A DNA stretch of 64,000 nt from Tolypocladium sp. Sup5 PDA-1 (GCA_000750105.3 JPHH03000001.1:1-64000), one strand, 5' to 3'. Positions 1 through 11,513 are shown, counted from the first letter of the stretch. Program-made: numbers and translations. The notes: a model not told the origin generated them from the sequence alone.

Positions 1-289
1 CTAGACTTAGATCGAACCTATTAGGTTCAAAGGCCTAGAACATAATTCCTATCCCTAAGACTAAATTCCTATCTATAAGACCTAGTGTAAGAAATAGGGA
101 TAAAGGCAGGAGAAGGTAGTAAAGGAAGAATAGGGTCTCTATAGAATAGAGTCACAAGAGGCAGAGATAATAGGCAATAGTAGGCAAGTGTAGAAGGTAG
201 TTGAATTGCTTGAGTTATCTCTATCTATTCGGGAGGTAACGGTCCTATATATAATTAATCGGACCGGGCCTCGGGCTAATTATCTATCC

Positions 290-460
290 GTAGCTGAATA
301 GGCTATATTTCAGCTTGGCTGAATTATTAGATAGCTGAATTCAGCGTGGCTGGATTATTGAAGAGCTGAATAGACTATCTTTCAGGCTGGCTGACTTATT
401 TAAACTCTCTTTCAGCCTGGCTGAATTATTAGAACTCTCTTTCAGCTTGGCTTAGCTTAG
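290..460. repeat. Degenerate tandem repeat
   Basis: Several imperfect copies of a unit built on TTTCAGCYTGGCTGAATTATT-like sequence, spaced about 30-50 bp, lie in this stretch within the AT-rich island. Each unit holds an imperfect inverted CAGC...GCTG pair. No coding potential is seen. It is probably part of a decayed repeat rather than a functional array. Confidence 0.6.
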
Positions 461-477
461 CTAAACTCTATTCTATA

Positions 478-630
478 CGGGAATATATAATCCCGTATTT
501 TTAGTAGCCTTATTATTATTATATAAGCTATATTATAATACGGGATTATATATTCCCGAATAATAGCTATCCTTTATTAGCTCTATTTCTATCGGGAATA
601 TAAATTCCCGGTCGGGAATATATATTCCCG
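478..630. repeat. Four 18-bp CGGGAATA palindromes
   Basis: Four near-identical 18-bp palindromes of the form CGGGAATATATATTCCCG occur at 478-495, 541-558, 593-610 and 613-630. The last is a perfect palindrome; the others differ by one or two bases in the AT core. The last two are separated by 2 bp, and a shared AATAATAGCTATC tail follows the second and fourth copies. They sit in the RIP-degraded island, so they are probably a transposon sub-terminal repeat. No function can be assigned. Confidence 0.7.
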
Positions 631-2154
631 AATAATAGCTATCTTATATTAGTTATTAAATAATAGCTATTAGCTAGTTATATTATAACTATATATTAAT
701 AGGGCGTGTATATATTAGCTAACGTTTAGTAGACTTATCGAATCTATCTCTTTAGAAAGTCCTATAGTATTATAGTAAGTCCTCTATAACTCTAGATATA
801 TAATAAGAGGTAATAAGTAAATCTTAATATATTAAGTTACTATCTAGCTATATCTTATTATTATTTAAGTAATATTATATATAAATTAAAGTATTTAATC
901 TTTATCTAGGAGCTATCTTATGAGTATCTTAATAATATTATATAAATTTTAGCTTATTATATCTTTATCTTAAGCTAATTCCCTAAGGCATTTTAATTAA
1001 TCTAATATATCGAAACCTTATCTAAGCCCTATCTTAAGTAGATTTATCTTATTTTCCTATTATTAAGCTAAGTTATATATATATCTAGGTATTATTACTA
1101 TTGTATTAGGTCTATCTTAGTAAAATCTAGGGAAGATTATCGCTAATAAAAGGAAAACTTTTATTACCTTAGGCTAATCTTAGTAATATCCTAGAGGGAT
1201 AGTTATTAATAATTAAAATATAAAAAAGAGTAAAGAATAAAAGGGGATAAGGAAAGGGAGGGGGGAGATATATATTATTAATATATATATAATAGCTTTA
1301 TACTTAGCTATTATTAATTTTAGTATTTTAAGCCTTAGGACTTATATTACTATTACTTAAGCTATTATTACTCTTATTATTATTATTATTATTATATAAA
1401 AGGTCTTTATAATAATCTTCTCGAGGTTATTAAGCTTTTTTATAATAATATTAAAGATTAATAATATATAAGCCTAGTACTTATTAATATTACTAGCTAA
1501 TACCTTTATTATATATTTAAATATTTATAAGTTTATTTATTTACTTAATTAAGAAAATAATAGAGATTATTAATATCTTTTTCTAAGCTTATTCTCTATC
1601 TTAGCATAGTATTAGTAGCTTATAGGGACGTCTATAAGGCTAGCGCGCTAGTTAAGCTCGGTCGCGAGGAAGGTAAGATTTTCCCTCTTAAACTACTACC
1701 TCGGCTACTATGCCCGCTATTACCTAGTCCCCCTATCTCCGCGATACGAAGGTAGGGTAATCGGGCTTACTAATTCTCGTAATTATATTAATTTTAGTTT
1801 TATTAATCGCGTTCGGGCGTAATTCATAATCGAGTATTTATAGTCGCAGAGGTTATATACGTTTTATATATATAATATAATAGAAGATTTAAAGTTACTA
1901 GCTATTTTATATAATTAGTAATGGAATTATAAAAAAGCAGCTTTTTAGTATAAAACCAGAGGGTAGTACGGAAGTGTAGGGCGGGGGGGGCTAACTTATC
2001 TATCCGCTCCGCTCCCACTCGTATCGAAATAATAACAAGGTTCTCTAACACGCGAGCCTGCTGTCCTTGTAACTGCCCTGGCGACAACATCGTCCTGCCG
2101 CCGCCCGCGAGTAGGAGCCTCGTTCGTGTCCCCACGCTTGCCCAGCAGCAGAAG

Positions 2155-3647
2155 ATGGGCGAGCTTGCTGACTACCTGATTCAACACGATGCCAACTTCC
2201 GCAAGTAAGCCCGCCTAACTACACTCTGCTCCTCGCTATCATCATGCCACACGAAGCTGACTGAAGCCCCGACGGTGTTCCTTCCAGAGCTCGACTGCCA
2301 GCGCTGTACTCGGACTTCCGGCCTCAAAGGACGCTGAACCCCGATGGCTACCGAGCCAACGCGTCCGCCTGGCGCGGTGCGCTCTCCCTCCTGGCGTCAC
2401 ACGGCCTCTTGTCGCGGCACGGCTCCGGCTCGAACATGCTCGTCTTAGACGTCGACGACTCGCTGGTGCGATCGCTAGAGGATAGGCAGTTTGGGCAACC
2501 CCTGGCCCTCGGCACGGCCATTCGCGAGGCTGTCGCTGGCAGGGACCTTTTGCCACTGCACGACTTTCTCAACTCGGCGCAAAGCGTATACTCAAAGCGG
2601 AGCTGGTCAGACCTACCCTGGAATGTCATGGACTGGACCCTGCGACAGCTGGGCATCATGGACGCTGCGCGTGGAGAAGACAAGCTACCCACAGGGCGGT
2701 ATGTCATGATGGACAACGTGAACGCAGCAAGCAAGAAGCTGGCTCGCCAAATGGCGGACAAGACCTCACGGTTCGATCGAATATTCACCAAATCACAGTT
2801 CAGAGCGGCGTTCGCATCAGACCTGACGAGTAACCAGCAGCTCTCGGAGACAGATGTCGACGTGCTGCTCACATTCTTGGCGAGAGACAAACACACGATA
2901 GAGTATGACGGGCATACAATACGAGTTCGCGCAGCGGGCGAGCAAGGGGGAATCACAGAAGAGGACGCCGCGATCGCGTCGATCAAGGAACTGACTGCGC
3001 GCCTTAGGCGCCAAACCGACCTCTTGAACAGCCGAATAGACGAACTCAATCACGAGGCCAAGAGCGCCGTCGTTCGCAAGAACCGGGTCACAGCCCTGGC
3101 GACGCTCAAGTCCAAGAAACTAGCCGAATCCTCTCTGTCCCAGCGCTATGCGACTCTTAACCAGCTAGAGGAAGTAGCCGCAAAGATTGAGCAGGCTTCG
3201 GATCAAGTCCAACTCGTCGGGATCATGGAGTCGTCCGCTGGCGTGCTCAGGAATCTCAATTTTCAGGTTGGCGGCGAAGCCAAGGTTGATAGCGTCATGA
3301 ATAGGCTCAGGGAGCAGGTGAATGATACGGACGAGGTCACTGCAATCCTGGCTGAGTCGACAGGAGCTACCGTGGACGAGGGCGAGATAGACGAGGAGCT
3401 CGAGGCCCTGGAAAAGGAAGAGAGGGACAGGGAGGAGGAAGCGCAGCGCAAGAAGGAGGAGGCGGAGGCAGAGGCGGAGGCGGCCAAGGCGCAGGAGGAA
3501 CTCGACAATCTGCCCTCAGTCCCCGTCGAGGCGGCACCAGACCGAGAAAGCGCGCGGACGCCAACATCGGAGACGGGAATTGCGCACCTCTCCTTGGGGG
3601 TCCAGCCGCGCGACAAGAAGGCGGAGCCAGCCTTGCCAAACGTGTAA
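2155..3647 (+). CDS. CHM7: ESCRT-III-like protein Chm7 (CHMP7 family)
   Basis: Exons 2155-2204 and 2288-3647 give 469 aa. The first exon, starting MGELADYLIQHDANF, joins across an 83-nt GT-AG intron to a conserved KARLPALYSDFR block typical of fungal Chm7. The N-terminal half is the winged-helix membrane-binding region. Residues about 240-430 form the basic-to-acidic Snf7-type helical core, followed by a Lys/Glu-rich coiled coil and a C-terminal tail. In yeast Chm7 binds the inner nuclear membrane protein Heh1 and recruits ESCRT-III to seal and survey the nuclear envelope; that role is inferred by family. The gene is the first intact one after the AT-rich island, about 160 bp from it. The neighbouring RAD18 converges on it, with 227 bp between stop codons. 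Confidence 0.9.
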
Positions 3648-3874
3648 TGACAATCTGTACAGTATTACCCACCTAGCGTGCAAAGGGGCGTTTATGGCGG
3701 CGTTTTCCGAGGTTCATCATGCAACAACATCTTGATTTCGATGGATGGGTATCTGTGGACGAGTAACACTAAGTGGTTATATACCATGCTAGACAGCGAC
3801 CGGACTACTCCCGTGCTCCCCTCTCGACAAACCCAGAGAAACATACTGACGGAAGCTCCTTTGTCTCCGGGTCT

Positions 3875-5366
3875 TCATCCTCCTTGCCGATCGGGGTCTA
3901 GGTACACTGTCTGTTGCTGAAGTGGCTCCGAGGCATCCCATTCGCGAGAACTGTTCTGGTGCTTCACCCCTCCCCATGCACCAGCTGCCCCCAAAGCACC
4001 ACATGGCGTCTCCAGAGGGTCAAAATCGGGGCCGCTCAGTGGCATAGCTCCGGTCATGGGTTCCGTGGAGCCAGCCGTGGGGTGCGCTGTGCCTGGCCCT
4101 TTCGGGTCCGGCTGTGGACTTGTGGCGCCGTCTGATCCGCCGCCGCTCTGGGTGCTACCTCCGTGCCTCGACGACGAGAACAAATCAGCGGATTGGGCAT
4201 CTGAAAGAGCCATGCCCATATCTGCTGTCTGATCGGCGGCGGATGGTTTGTCGCCCCCCTTCTCTGCCCTCCTTTTTGCCTCCACCCGGCTCTGCTTGGC
4301 GCTGGCAATCAAGTCTTTGAAGGACGAACCGTGCTTGGCGGCCCAAGCAGTGCCGTCAAAATCCTTGTCCTTGATGGCTGCGGCAGTTTGAATCGTCCTG
4401 CCAGTAGTCGGCGCCCGGCCGCCCTGCGTCCGTTCCCATATGTCTAGATCCTGGAGCAACTCAGAGCGCCTCTTCGGTCGCGCGGCGTCGCAGTTGGCGT
4501 TCCAGAGTGTGATCCACTCTTTATGTCTCTTTTCCAGCAATGCACGAGGGCCTTGGCTCGATATGCCCAGTTCTGTCATCTTCTTCCGTAGAGCCTGCTC
4601 CTTGAGTATGGAGTAACTAAGCGCCGGTAGACGGTCGAGTGCCTTGTCCTGCCGTCGTTGGGATTGGCCAAGGGTAGGCGCTGCGTTGTTGCTCTTGCTG
4701 ACGTCTTCTCCACTCGATGTACCCGGGCAGGCCTCCAGATGCCGGAACACTTGCCATGCCTTCATTGTCCTTTGACAAACCGGGCACGGGACAAGACCAT
4801 CAGCTGCGAAGGTTTGTTAGCTTGGGTTTTAAGAGTAGGTAAAACAATAGCTCACGATCGTCCGGGACGTATTCGCCATCGTCACCGGAAGCTTCAACGA
4901 TGTCCTCTTTGAATTGAAGCGATATTGGCGAGGCGGTAGCCTCACCGCGGTTCTTGTTCAGCCGCGCTGATGTTCGTAACCGCTTTGGCTCCAGAGCGAC
5001 GTGCGTCCCCAGGGACTCCTGACCGTTGGCTTTTCTCTTGGGGGACCGATTACTAGAAAGCGCCGTCCTGGCTAGATGCAAGGCGGCCGGCCTTGCCTTG
5101 GAGAATGCCTCCGCTGTCTCTTCCACTGACCAGTTACTCCGTAACCTGAGCTCTTGCTCGGGCGCACGGCATAGTGGGCATTTGCCGTCGTTGGACAGCG
5201 CCCTCCGGATGCACAGGGAGCAAAACGTGTGCGAACATGATGTAACCATGGGCGTCTTGTAGAAATCCTTACATACTTGGCAGCGCAGGGCCGCCTCGAC
5301 GGCTGCGAGACCAGACAATGGCGTCGAGAGCCAGTCTGTCGAATCGGGGACATCGTCGACGGGCAT
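3875..5366 (-). CDS. RAD18: Postreplication repair E3 ubiquitin ligase Rad18
   Basis: Exons 5366-4856 and 4803-3875 (52-nt intron) encode 479 aa. Residues 29-66 are a C3HC4 RING finger (CQVC...CSHTFCSLC...CPLC). A UBZ4-type zinc finger (CPVC...HLEAC) lies at about 177-196, just after the splice junction, and a SAP DNA-binding segment at about 232-275. This order is diagnostic of Rad18, which with Rad6 mono-ubiquitinates PCNA at stalled forks to start translesion synthesis. The C-terminal 150 residues are Ser/Gly/Pro-rich and probably disordered. The start chosen is the ATG giving MPVDDVPD. It is divergent from CDC27 across 531 bp, so two PCNA-linked genes share one upstream region. Confidence 0.93.
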
Positions 5367-5576
5367 TCGTGAGGCTGCGCGAGAGAGAGGAGAGGAGGAG
5401 GGGTTGTCGCGGAAGCTCGTGGCAGACGTGCGCAGACGATCGTGCAACTAGGCTACCTGTCAAGGTAACTGATGAATTCAAGATCAGATAGACAAAGGCC
5501 AGCGACTTGCAGGCATGGATGTCGGTACAAATATGGAAGGTACCCTGGTGCATGTGCATGGTGCCACCGCGGTGAG

Positions 5577-5582
5577 ACGCGT
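5577..5582. promoter_or_regulatory. ACGCGT (MluI cell-cycle box) upstream of RAD18
   Basis: A perfect ACGCGT hexamer 211 bp upstream of the RAD18 start codon, in the shared RAD18/CDC27 intergenic region. ACGCGT is the core site of the fungal MBF (Mbp1/Swi6-type) G1/S activator. About 16 occurrences are expected by chance in 64 kb, so a single site is only suggestive. Confidence 0.4.
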
Positions 5583-5652
5583 CAAGTTCATAGTGGGATG
5601 ACGCTAGGGCCACTTCAGCACCGACTCGGCAAGAGAATAATGCCGTCTAAGG

Positions 5653-5668
5653 TACGGACTACTCCGTA
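5653..5668. repeat. TACGGA inverted repeat
   Basis: TACGGA and TCCGTA arms separated by CTAC form a small perfect hairpin in the RAD18/CDC27 intergenic region. The half-site GTACGGAYTA recurs in several other intergenic regions of the window. Confidence 0.5.
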
Positions 5669-5806
5669 TGTAGCATGGAACGTGGAATTCTGAGCAGCGC
5701 TGGGTGTTTTCCATGCTAGAAGACTCGAAGGAGGCGTATATGCGCCAAACGGGGCGCCACTGACGCCCGGTAAGAGGGCAGCCACGTGATGTCGCGTCAG
5801 ACTACG

Positions 5807-5812
5807 ACGCGT
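5807..5812. promoter_or_regulatory. ACGCGT (MluI cell-cycle box) upstream of CDC27
   Basis: A perfect ACGCGT hexamer 86 bp upstream of the CDC27 start codon, the typical distance and motif for MBF control of DNA-replication genes. It pairs with a second copy at 5577-5582 on the RAD18 side of the same intergenic region. Confidence 0.5.
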
Positions 5813-5828
5813 GAGCACATGTCGCTTT

Positions 5829-5848
5829 TGTACAAAGTACTTTGTACA
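5829..5848. promoter_or_regulatory. 20-bp perfect palindrome in CDC27 promoter
   Basis: TGTACAAAGTACTTTGTACA is a perfect 20-bp palindrome ending 50 bp before the CDC27 ATG. It could be a dimeric transcription-factor site or a small hairpin in the 5' leader. No known binding factor is recognised. Confidence 0.45.
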
Positions 5849-5897
5849 TCGTAGCAACTTCACTGCTCTCGTCACACTCGCATTCGTCTTGTTCAAG

Positions 5898-7436
5898 ATG
5901 GACGAGCACAAAAAGTTTCTCGCAGACCGACTGCTGAGCGAGGAACGGCCGGTGGGTGACCCGACGGCCCTGCTCCTACGGGACAGGCTGACAGTCTCGT
6001 GTCCAGATCACATATCGCTTACTGAGTAGGGCGTTGGATGTTCACGTCAATACCGCCAAAGGGTAGGCCGGGCTGTCCCATTGGAATCATGCTCACTCGC
6101 TCCATCTGACATGGCCTCTCATCAGTATGCTCTACGACTTCCACAAGTACCAGAACGCACTGCGTACCGATTCGGTTCATGCAACATACCTGGTCTACGG
6201 CGCCAAATCCGCCAAGTGTCGGCTGGAGAATGGCGATGTCGAAATGAGCAGTTCTATCCCAGAGCCAGAGCCTCTTTCCGAGGCGATATCAACAAAGACC
6301 CTCACCCTCGTGGGAGAGCAGAGCTTGCAAGGTGTGCAAGTTAGATGGTAGAGCAATCCCGTGCACGCTTTGCTGACCAGGCATGTAGATCTACTGGCCG
6401 GGTATCAGGAAGTCACTTCGGTTCACATTTATAGCCTAGCTCCTCACTCGCAAAGAGATCTAGCTGTGCTGGCAGAGGTGTCCAGTTCCATTTCAGAGTA
6501 CCCCAAGGAACAAGATCCTGCCACCGCCGCCAACAAGTTTGGGACCATCCTGAACCCAAACGTACGCAGACGGGATCGTGGGGGTCGCCCTGCAGTCCAA
6601 GCCGCCACCGCATCAAAACCAATAAATCCAGAGCCAGCTATGATAAAACTAGCGCAAGTTGCCAAGGTGAAGCAGGAGGCAGCGGAAACGCCATCCAAGG
6701 ATGCCACGCCGCCTTCGAGCTCCAGGAAGAACGCCGCACCGACAACGAAGCGAGGTGGCCCCGGAGGCATCATGCAATCGTTTGCAAAGGCTGCCTCGAA
6801 ACCATCCCCCAAGCCTAAGCAGACCGCCAAGAAAGAGGGAGACGGCACCATGGCCCTGTCCGACGACGGCGAGGCCGACGACTCTGACATGCCGCCGTCC
6901 AAAAAGGCAGATAAAGATGCAGATGCTGCGAGGAAAAGCAGAAAGGAACGAGAAGAAGAACTCCGGCGTATGATGGAAGAGGATGACAATGAAGAGGAGC
7001 CCGGCGAAAATGACACCGAACCAGACGACGAGGAGATGGAAGAAGCCCCTGAGCCAGAGCCAGAGCCCGAAACCGGGCCTGATTCCAAGTCCATGGAGCA
7101 CAAAGAGCCGGCAGAGGTAGTGTCAAGCAGCGGAGGTGAGCGGCGAAGGGGCAAACGTCGCGTCATGAAGAAGAAGCGCATCCTAGATGACCAGGGGTAT
7201 ATGGGTAAGCCATCCAAAACACCACCTTTCCCAATGAAACGCGATGTGGCTCACTCGCAATCACAGTGACTATCCAAGAACCCGGCTGGGAATCCTTTTC
7301 GGAAGACGAAACCTCTCAACCCCCAGCCAAGAAGGCAACGCCCACATCGACTCCGTCATCTTCGGGGCCCAAGGCGAAAAAGGCTGCTGGCAAAGCCGGC
7401 CAGGGTAACATCATGTCGTTCTTCTCCAAGAAATGA
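5898..7436 (+). CDS. CDC27: DNA polymerase delta subunit Cdc27/Pol32 (POLD3)
   Basis: Five exons (5898-5951, 6007-6062, 6126-6331, 6389-7204, 7267-7436) encode 433 aa. The N-terminal 130 residues form the conserved winged-helix part (MDEHKKFLADRLL, then YRLLSRALDVHVNTAKG and MLYDFHKYQ), which binds the Pol delta B-subunit. The middle is a long disordered acidic and Lys-rich region. The extreme C-terminus QGNIMSFFSKK is a canonical PIP box (QxxIxxFF) for PCNA. The short upstream exons must be included; starting inside exon 4 loses the conserved domain. Its stop lies 82 bp from that of the convergent aminotransferase gene. Promoter ACGCGT and its neighbour RAD18 suggest S-phase expression (inference). 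Confidence 0.93.
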
Positions 7437-7518
7437 GAAGCAGCTCGCGTCCCGGCTTGGGGGTATCTGTTGCCTGGAAGGAATGGCCCATTTCGCCCAA
7501 ACATATCCCTTACTGTAG

Positions 7519-8981
7519 TCATTTATAAGTGTCCACAAAGCTGGCGTCACACGATTCAATCACTCGCCCCTCATAGTGAGCCATGTTGTCCTGCATACGC
7601 CTCAGGAGGCCACCCAGTCTCTGGACGCCTTCGACAAGGCTCTCCTCGGGCTCCCACGCAAAGCACAGCCGAATCTCTCGGTCGAATGTGGCGCCCCCCT
7701 CATCCCCGTGGACCGCGAACATGTCGCCGTAGCCAACCACGAGGTTCTCCTCCTCGAGAGCAACCTCGGCGACCAGTCTCGACGGCGGCAGCCGCCCTTG
7801 GCCGGGCGTCAACCAGATAAAGTACCCCCCATAGACTCTTTTCCCAGCAAGGCTGGTGTCCCGTATCTGGATGCCGAGCGGCACGATGTGCTGGCGGATG
7901 GCGTCCATCATGAGCCTGTGCCTCCGCTGCAGGGACGGTCGGACCAGGGTTTCTATGTGCTTGCCCAGCTCCCCGTTCCGGACCACGTCGCCGAGCATGG
8001 CGGCGCAAAGCTGGCTCGGCGCTCCGCCAGACAGCGTCGATGCCGTATTGCCAAGCCCCGTAACGAAGGCTGGTGATGCCTCCAGCCAGCCAGTCCGCAT
8101 GCCGGGCCCCGCGATCTTGCTAAAGGAGCCATTGCTTACCGCGTAGCCAAGCCCCTGGGGGTCGCTGTCCGCACGTCCCATGGCCAGGTCGATGTCGCAG
8201 AGACGCGGCAGCCTCATCTCAGGGGGCCTTTCGGGCGTGGGCTCGCCGTCGAGCGGCCACTGCAGAAAGTCGTAGACATCGTCGCACACGACGAGGGCGT
8301 TGTATGACCTAGCCAGCCTCACGAGGCCCTGGCGCCGGCGCAGGGACATAGTCTTGCCAGAGGGGTTGGAGCACGTCGGAACCGCGTATATGACGTGTCT
8401 GTAGTGCTTCCTAGTTGGCCCTGGGTCTTTCAGTGGCTGCGGTACCAGTCGGTCAGTTCTCAAGGCTCGCACTTGGTTTGCCACTGTCCCTTGGGGGCAC
8501 GCAAGCTCACCTGATGCTGCGGCTGGCGACCCGCGTGCTCATCCAGCTCCTTGATGCTGCGCTCGAGGGCCTCCAGGTCAATGCCCTCGTCGTCCTCGGG
8601 CGTCGCCCTCAGCCTGCCCGCGAAGCCAGAGTCCTCAAAGATGCCGCAAGCGAGATAGTAGCAGGGGGCAACGATCCAGACGGCTCTTGTGTAGTTGGGG
8701 TCCGTGAAGCTCTGGAGGATACAGGCCAAGTTCTGGCTCGCCCCGCCGGTAATGCATATGCGCTCCGCGTCGGGCTCGACGCCGTAATGGCGACCCAGCC
8801 ATTGCGCCAGGCCGTCGCGCAGCGGCTGATGCCCTGCGCTGGGCCCGTACTGCAGGATTGGCGTGTACTCAGCAGGATCCGTCAGGACACGCTGACAGGC
8901 GGCAGAGAGGAGGCTGGCTGGCAGGACGTCTGGTGACGGCCAGCCGCGCATGAGGTTGATCTGCTTGGTTGGCGCGGGCAT
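7519..8981 (-). CDS. Class I/II PLP-dependent aminotransferase (YER152C-like)
   Basis: Exons 8981-8511 and 8436-7519 (74-nt intron, phase 0) encode 462 aa. Fold-type I aminotransferase features are clear: the substrate-loop start INLMRGWPSP, the cofactor-binding region TGGASQNL, the NPSGKT motif, the VVCDDVYDFLQW aspartate/tyrosine pair, and the Schiff-base lysine in NGSFSKIAGPGMR (about K264). The closest family I recall is fungal YER152C-like or 2-aminoadipate-type transaminases. The exact amino donor and acceptor cannot be read from sequence. No targeting peptide is evident, so it is probably cytosolic. The neighbours do not indicate a pathway. Confidence 0.85.
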
Positions 8982-9751
8982 GGCTGTTCCCCTGGACCTT
9001 GTTCTCCTCGGGTGCCGCTGTGCGATTTCTCTCCAAGGAGCCTACCGGTGAATTGGTGAGCTGAGCTATGAGCCATATATGTGCTTCGCGGGAATTGTTG
9101 CAGGTATTTTAGGTAAGGTAGTCAATTGTGGTGGAGCCGTGGGCATTCGCAAGTCGGTGGTGGTGGCATGTCATCCCAACTCCCGCCAACAACATGAGAA
9201 CACACTCTTGACCGGAAAATGCCAGAACAACCCCGGCAGGAATTGCGTGCATATTCGTCGAACTAGGACTCTATCTAGGCCCCTGAGCATTACATGATCC
9301 ATTCTCGGAGATTTCTCCCTCGCGCTGACGGTCAAGGCTGCATTCAGAGGCACGAGTTTCCGGGTGATGTCGTCCCCGAGTACGGAGCACCGTGTTAATG
9401 AGAGCTGGCGCTGGGCCACGTTGGGAGATGGCCCCAGGCGACTGACTCCGGGGAAGCGAAGGAAAGGGTAATCTGAGCAAGGGACTTGGAGTTACTTACA
9501 CTACCTCTGCGTGCCTCATGTGTCGCTACTCGCCCGCGCCCAACACGCATCCATCACCATGTCGACATGTACTCAAGGCCCAGCAAGCACCATGGAGTCA
9601 ATCACTGCGCCGCCAACGGCCGACGTTTTGCGCCCTCTGTAGAATCTTCATGATGGACATGCTACCCGTTACTTAGTCGCAACAGCCATGGGCCCCGCAG
9701 AGACCTGGTGAAATGCTGAAAACATGAATCAATCAAAGAACCAATAATCAA
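8982..9751. other. Intergenic region, no gene seen
   Basis: Promoter side of the aminotransferase gene and downstream flank of the GH125 gene. No conserved reading frame, RNA gene or repeat was recognised. Confidence 0.5.
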
Positions 9752-11513
9752 TCATACTTCATAAGGCGCTGCTCCCTGCTCAAAGATCAGGTGCGGTTTC
9801 CTCTTGGCCAGGTCCATGATCGTGACGGCAAACACACCATTGGCCCAAGCAAACCAGCTGCGGGTGTACTGCCTCGCGTAGTTGACGTCGACGCTCTCGT
9901 GTACGAGACCCAGCTTGGAGGACTTGAGGACGAAGTCTAGACACTCCTTGATCTCGTCGTCGTCGTCCGAGGTCTGCGCTTGAATCAGCAGACTCATGGG
10001 CCAGGTATTCCGCAAGCCTATATGAGGCCCTGGAGGTGTTGGAAAGCAAGGTCAGCTCAGCTCAGCTACACGGTTCACCGGCGACACGTCAATGTCATAC
10101 CTCCAATTCCCTTATATTCCTTGCCCGTCAGGTAGTAGGGGTTACCCAGCTTTTCGAGTATCATCTTTCTCGTGTTCTGATAGGTGACGTCTTTGACGTC
10201 GCAGAAACCCATCACGGGGAGCGCCAGCAGGGAGGGATAGTTTGCGTCATCCATCAAGATGGAGGAGCCGTACCCGTCAACCTCGTACGCGAATACGTCG
10301 CCGTACTTTTTGTGCCTGACCACGCCATGCTCTAGGACGCCGGCTCGTAGCCTCTCGCTCCACTTCTGGAGCCTCTCCGCGAGCGAGGACTTGCCTGCAG
10401 CTTTACAGACCTTGGACGTCCGGCCGAGCTCCACGGACATCATGGCGTTTGCGGGAATGAAGAAGCCGAGAATGGTGGCGTCGTCGCTTGGCCGGAACGC
10501 GGACCGAACCAGGCCCGTGCCGCTGTTGAGTGGGTTGCCGACGCCCTGCAGGTTCAACGTCTCTGTGCCAGTGTTGGTCCATCGCTGGAAGGTGTATTCG
10601 TTTCTTCGGTATTGTCCGGTCTCGGGGTCGAATGTCGATTGCGACTGCTGCTCTAGGACTTCGAGGAGGGTCTCGACAGCCAGATACCACCGGTCATTGA
10701 GAAACTTGGTCGACGCTGTGTGCTCGTATAGGTCGTTGGCGAGGGCGAGGAAGTGCGCCAGGGAGTCCAGCTCGTACTTGCACTCGAAGACGGCGTTTGG
10801 CTCGTAGGCCGGGTGGACCACGTCGTCTTGGCCGTTGGATGTGACGCGCAGATCACTTATGGGCGGGGGTTGGAAGGCATTGCAGTAGGGCGACTCGATG
10901 ACATACTCGGACTGCGTGTTGATGGCGCCGAGTATCAGGTCGAAGATGGCGGCGTCCTTGGCGGCGAGCGCCTGGTACGGCCGCAGCTGGTTTGTCGAGT
11001 CGCGCAGCCACTCGGCGATGATGTCGCCGGTGATGATGAAGGACTGAGGCCCATCCCACGCACCCTCGTCCCGCGCGGAGCGGGAGCCTCCCGTGCGGAC
11101 AAAGCCCGTGTCCTGGCCCTTTGTGTGAAACTTGACCGTCGTGTCCGTTGTCGACGGAAAGGCGTTCTCGAACAGGCGCGCGAGGTCCGGGTCGGTCATC
11201 TTCGACGTCACCTCCTTGATGACGCGTTCGATCTCGTCCGAGTGGAAGGTTCGGCATCGCGGGTCGGGTCGTTGGAAGGGGAGCGCGAGCGGGCCGGTGC
11301 TCAGAGGGCGGCTGGAGGACGCTGGTCAGAGACGGCGAGGGCGCGCACGGGGAGACTCGTCGGTTCGACTCACTGGGAATAGGAGGCGTATGAGGCATAG
11401 TCGGGGCAGGCCACGGCATGTTTGTCGAGCGGCACTTGGCCGTCGCTGGCGCGCGCGACGCCAAAGGTTGAGCTCAGACCGAGCAAGCTGGCCGCCAGCA
11501 ACCGCAACGACAT
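9752..11513 (-). CDS. Secreted GH125 exo-alpha-1,6-mannosidase
   Basis: Three exons (11513-11374, 11311-10101, 10029-9752) encode 542 aa. The first exon encodes a signal peptide (MSLRLLAASLLGLSSTFGVARA), so the enzyme enters the secretory pathway. The catalytic domain (former DUF1237) shows LPFQRPDPRCRTF, GDIIAEWLRDSTNQLRPY, ESPYCNAFQPP and YSSxxxDDANYPSLLALP-type blocks, and the last exon carries GPHIGLRNTWPMSLL. Fungal and bacterial GH125 enzymes remove non-reducing alpha-1,6-linked mannose. Both introns (62 and 71 nt) restore family-consistent joins. It may act on N-glycan or cell-wall mannan; the target is inferred. The Fot1-like transposon sits 232 bp upstream of its start. Confidence 0.9.

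Larger units (their letters stand above)
1..1996. repeat. AT-rich RIP-degraded repeat island
   Basis: About 2 kb of very AT-rich sequence dominated by TA, TTA, CTA and TAG words, with no credible open reading frame. CpG-containing words survive in places (around 1640-1750) while CpA/TpG are depleted, the footprint of repeat-induced point mutation. The right edge, 1962-1996, is a G-rich terminus (GGGTAG...GGGGGGGGCTAACT followed by TA) that resembles the terminal inverted repeat of the Fot1-like element at 11746-13598, with G-to-A change in CTGACT. I infer a decayed member of a related DNA transposon family, possibly with other nested repeats. The left end lies outside the window. Confidence 0.75.

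Noticed and set aside
2359..2364. ACGCGT inside CHM7 coding sequence, and others in coding DNA such as about 11222
   Set aside because: Coding location; chance occurrence expected at about one per 4 kb.
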